From the NCBI GenBank assembly GCA_026416815.1, contig JAOAEJ010000058.1, positions 1-64,000 of the forward strand: a stretch of DNA of 64,000 nt, written 5' to 3'. The position numbers and the translations under genes were made by a program. The notes below the pieces were generated by a model, which searched no databases, was not told where the DNA came from, and saw only the letters and a program-made list of their open reading frames with translations. Every line of letters begins with the position of its first letter. Within the stretch, counting starts at the first letter, position 1. Below are positions 62,697 to 64,000 of the stretch, piece after piece. The stretch is from Clostridia bacterium (GTDB lineage: Bacteria > Bacillota > Clostridia > Acetivibrionales > DSM-2933).

Positions 62697-63035
62697 TTAA
62701 ATTGCATTTTCGCCTCTTTCACCGGTTCTTATCCTTACAACATCTTCAACATTGTATATGAAAATTTTACCGTCCCCGACTTCTCCGGTCTTGGCTTCTT
62801 TTGATATTAGGCTGATTATATCTTCAACGTGTTGGTCTCTAGTAACAATCTCTACCTTTATCTTAGGCAGGAGATTGAGAGTAACTTCTGTACCACGATA
62901 ATACTCTTTTCTACCTTTTTGATGACCGCAGCCCATAACCTGGCTGATTGTTAGCCCGTGAATGTTGAACTTGTTCAGTGTTTCCTTGATTTCTTCTAAT
63001 TTACCCGGTCTAATGATTGCTTCAATTTTCTTCAT
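62697..63035 (-). CDS. P-II nitrogen regulatory protein (first copy)
   Basis: 112 residues with the same architecture as the gene at 62120: T-loop KEYYRGTEV with Val51, B-loop KTGEVGDGKIF and a conserved C-terminus. It differs mainly between residues 61 and 80, the area following the T-loop. It lies 67 bases downstream of the ammonium transporter, the usual glnK-amtB pairing in reverse order, so it probably gates that channel. The ribosome site is GAGGTG. Confidence 0.93.
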   Translation of the reverse strand: MKKIEAIIRPGKLEEIKETLNKFNIHGLTISQVMGCGHQKGRKEYYRGTEVTLNLLPKIKVEIVTRDQHVEDIISLISKEAKTGEVGDGKIFIYNVEDVVRIRTGERGENAI

Positions 63036-63102
63036 TATGCTGCACCTCTCTTAGATTTAGTATAATGTTATTACATAGAATGTAACTACATTGGTCAAGG
63101 TT

Positions 63103-64000
63103 TTACAGGGCAATACCCTGCTCTCCGGAGAAATCTGGGTATGCGTCTTCTCCATGTTGTGTTATATCAAGACCTTCATCCTCTTCAGCTTCACTTACAC
63201 GCAATTTAGTAAATACTGAAATTACCTTTAGGATAACGAAGGTAAGTACTGCTGATAACGCTATTGTAACTACTACGCTTAAAGCCTGAATAATCAACTG
63301 CTTTGGATCGCCGCTTAAGAATAAGCCATCATTTTGTACTAATGGATTGATTGATTTATCTGCAAAGAGACCTGTTGCGAGAGCTCCCCATATACCGCCA
63401 ATACCGTGGCAACCGAAGGCATCGAGAGCGTCATCATAGCCTAATTTTGCCTTAACTACACTAACACCGAAATAGCATATTGGGCTTACAGCCAAACCTA
63501 TTAGAATTGCCGGCAATACTCCGACAAAGCCTGCACCGGGTGTAATTGCTACAAGTCCTACTACTGCACCTGTTGCAGCACCTAAAAGTGTTGGTTTACC
63601 GTGGTGGAACCACTCTACTATAACCCATGATAGTAAGCCGGCTGCTGCTGCTGTATTAGTAGTTATCAAAGCATTTATTGCAAGACCGTTTGCTGCTAAT
63701 GCACTTCCTGCGTTAAATCCGAACCATCCGAACCATAACAGTGCTGTACCTATAAGTGTAAAGGGGATATTATGAGGTATCATTGGAGTAGTTCTGTAGC
63801 CTTTTCTTTTTCCAATAACAAGAGCTGCAACAAGACCCGCTATACCTGAACTGATGTGTACTACTGTACCACCTGCAAAGTCAAGTGCACCAAGCTTTAA
63901 GAGCCAGCCACCGGAACCCCATACCCAGTGTGCCAAAGGATCATAAACAAGTGTAGCCCAGAGAAGGGTGAAGATTAAAAAGGCTGAGAAGCGCATTCTT
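63103..64000 (-). CDS. amt: Ammonium transporter, C-terminal part (gene runs off the window)
   Basis: The visible 299 codons cover about two thirds of an Amt protein. The pore His pair is present: DFAGGTVVHISSG and FGCHGIGGIWG. At least seven hydrophobic segments and a cytoplasmic tail ending EDAYPDFSGEQGIAL are seen. The N-terminus lies beyond base 64000. It is followed on the same strand by two P-II genes that probably regulate it. Confidence 0.95.
   Translation of the reverse strand, partial: RMRFSAFLIFTLLWATLVYDPLAHWVWGSGGWLLKLGALDFAGGTVVHISSGIAGLVAALVIGKRKGYRTTPMIPHNIPFTLIGTALLWFGWFGFNAGSALAANGLAINALITTNTAAAAGLLSWVIVEWFHHGKPTLLGAATGAVVGLVAITPGAGFVGVLPAILIGLAVSPICYFGVSVVKAKLGYDDALDAFGCHGIGGIWGALATGLFADKSINPLVQNDGLFLSGDPKQLIIQALSVVVTIALSAVLTFVILKVISVFTKLRVSEAEEDEGLDITQHGEDAYPDFSGEQGIAL

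Noticed and set aside
1-64000. CRISPR arrays, insertion sequences, prophage and tRNA genes
   Set aside because: I looked for regularly spaced repeats, transposase-like frames, terminal repeats and tRNA-like TTCGAAT arms and saw none that held up.

Overview
The window reads as chromosomal DNA of a low-GC, anaerobic, spore-forming Firmicute. The gene content supports this: an electron-bifurcating-type [FeFe] hydrogenase set, a pyrophosphate-type phosphofructokinase, pyruvate formate-lyase, indolepyruvate:ferredoxin oxidoreductase, an IreB-RuvX-DUF1292 block, a Spo0E-like phosphatase and very strong AGGAGG ribosome binding sites. My best guess is a Ruminiclostridium-like (Clostridium cluster III) organism. 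That is inference from gene order and content, not a database match. No rRNA, tRNA, CRISPR array, insertion sequence or prophage gene was seen.

Layout. (1) 0.6-14.8 kb: a chemoreceptor, then a run of same-strand genes comprising a FabH-like ketosynthase (KAS III), two intact PilZ c-di-GMP receptors, indolepyruvate:ferredoxin oxidoreductase (IorAB), a 3-hydroxyacyl-CoA dehydrogenase, two divergent KAS III-like proteins and a TrpX-like substrate-binding lipoprotein. After a terminator comes a c-di-GMP-I riboswitch ahead of a secreted esterase. This is the least conventional part and my candidate for an undescribed system: a 2-oxoacid-derived acyl-CoA pathway embedded among c-di-GMP sensors. One ketosynthase-like protein has its active-site His and Asn exchanged, and its neighbour has lost the catalytic Cys. 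(2) 14.8-23.9 kb: housekeeping genes (RNase R, MtaB, IreB, RuvX, DUF1292) with an HD protein, a lipoprotein of the metallo-beta-lactamase fold and an HPr-like protein lacking the phosphorylated His. (3) 24.2-29.4 kb: hydrogenase operon with a good Rex-type operator just downstream of its -10 box. (4) 29.4-37.3 kb: NUDIX hydrolase, lactate permease, VanY-type peptidase, ABC exporter, nitroreductase and an unusual DNA glycosylase/flavin reductase fusion. (5) 37.4-42.7 kb: central carbon genes pflB (behind a ZTP riboswitch), pfk and fba. (6) 43.9-48.6 kb: a split 2-hydroxyacyl-CoA dehydratase/activase-like operon, a possible structured RNA, and an EndoQ-family protein. (7) 48.7-57.1 kb: alpha-glucan phosphorylase, small unknown genes, a phosphodiester glycosidase-family membrane protein, CsoR, thioredoxin and a DivIVA-like protein. 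(8) 57.1-64 kb: a T-box leader (probably alanine-specific) ahead of an Lrp regulator and aminotransferase, a HAD phosphatase, a Spo0E-like gene, an XRE regulator, a Gly/Tyr-rich protein, two P-II proteins and the end of an ammonium transporter.

Functional links. Hydrogenase, PFL, PPi-PFK, aldolase and glucan phosphorylase describe sugar fermentation with H2 and formate as sinks. RNA-based control is frequent: c-di-GMP-I, ZTP and T-box leaders all lie within 45 kb. Starts were chosen by ribosome binding site and are often internal to the longest open frame. All motif calls were made by eye. No alignment, folding or database search was run.
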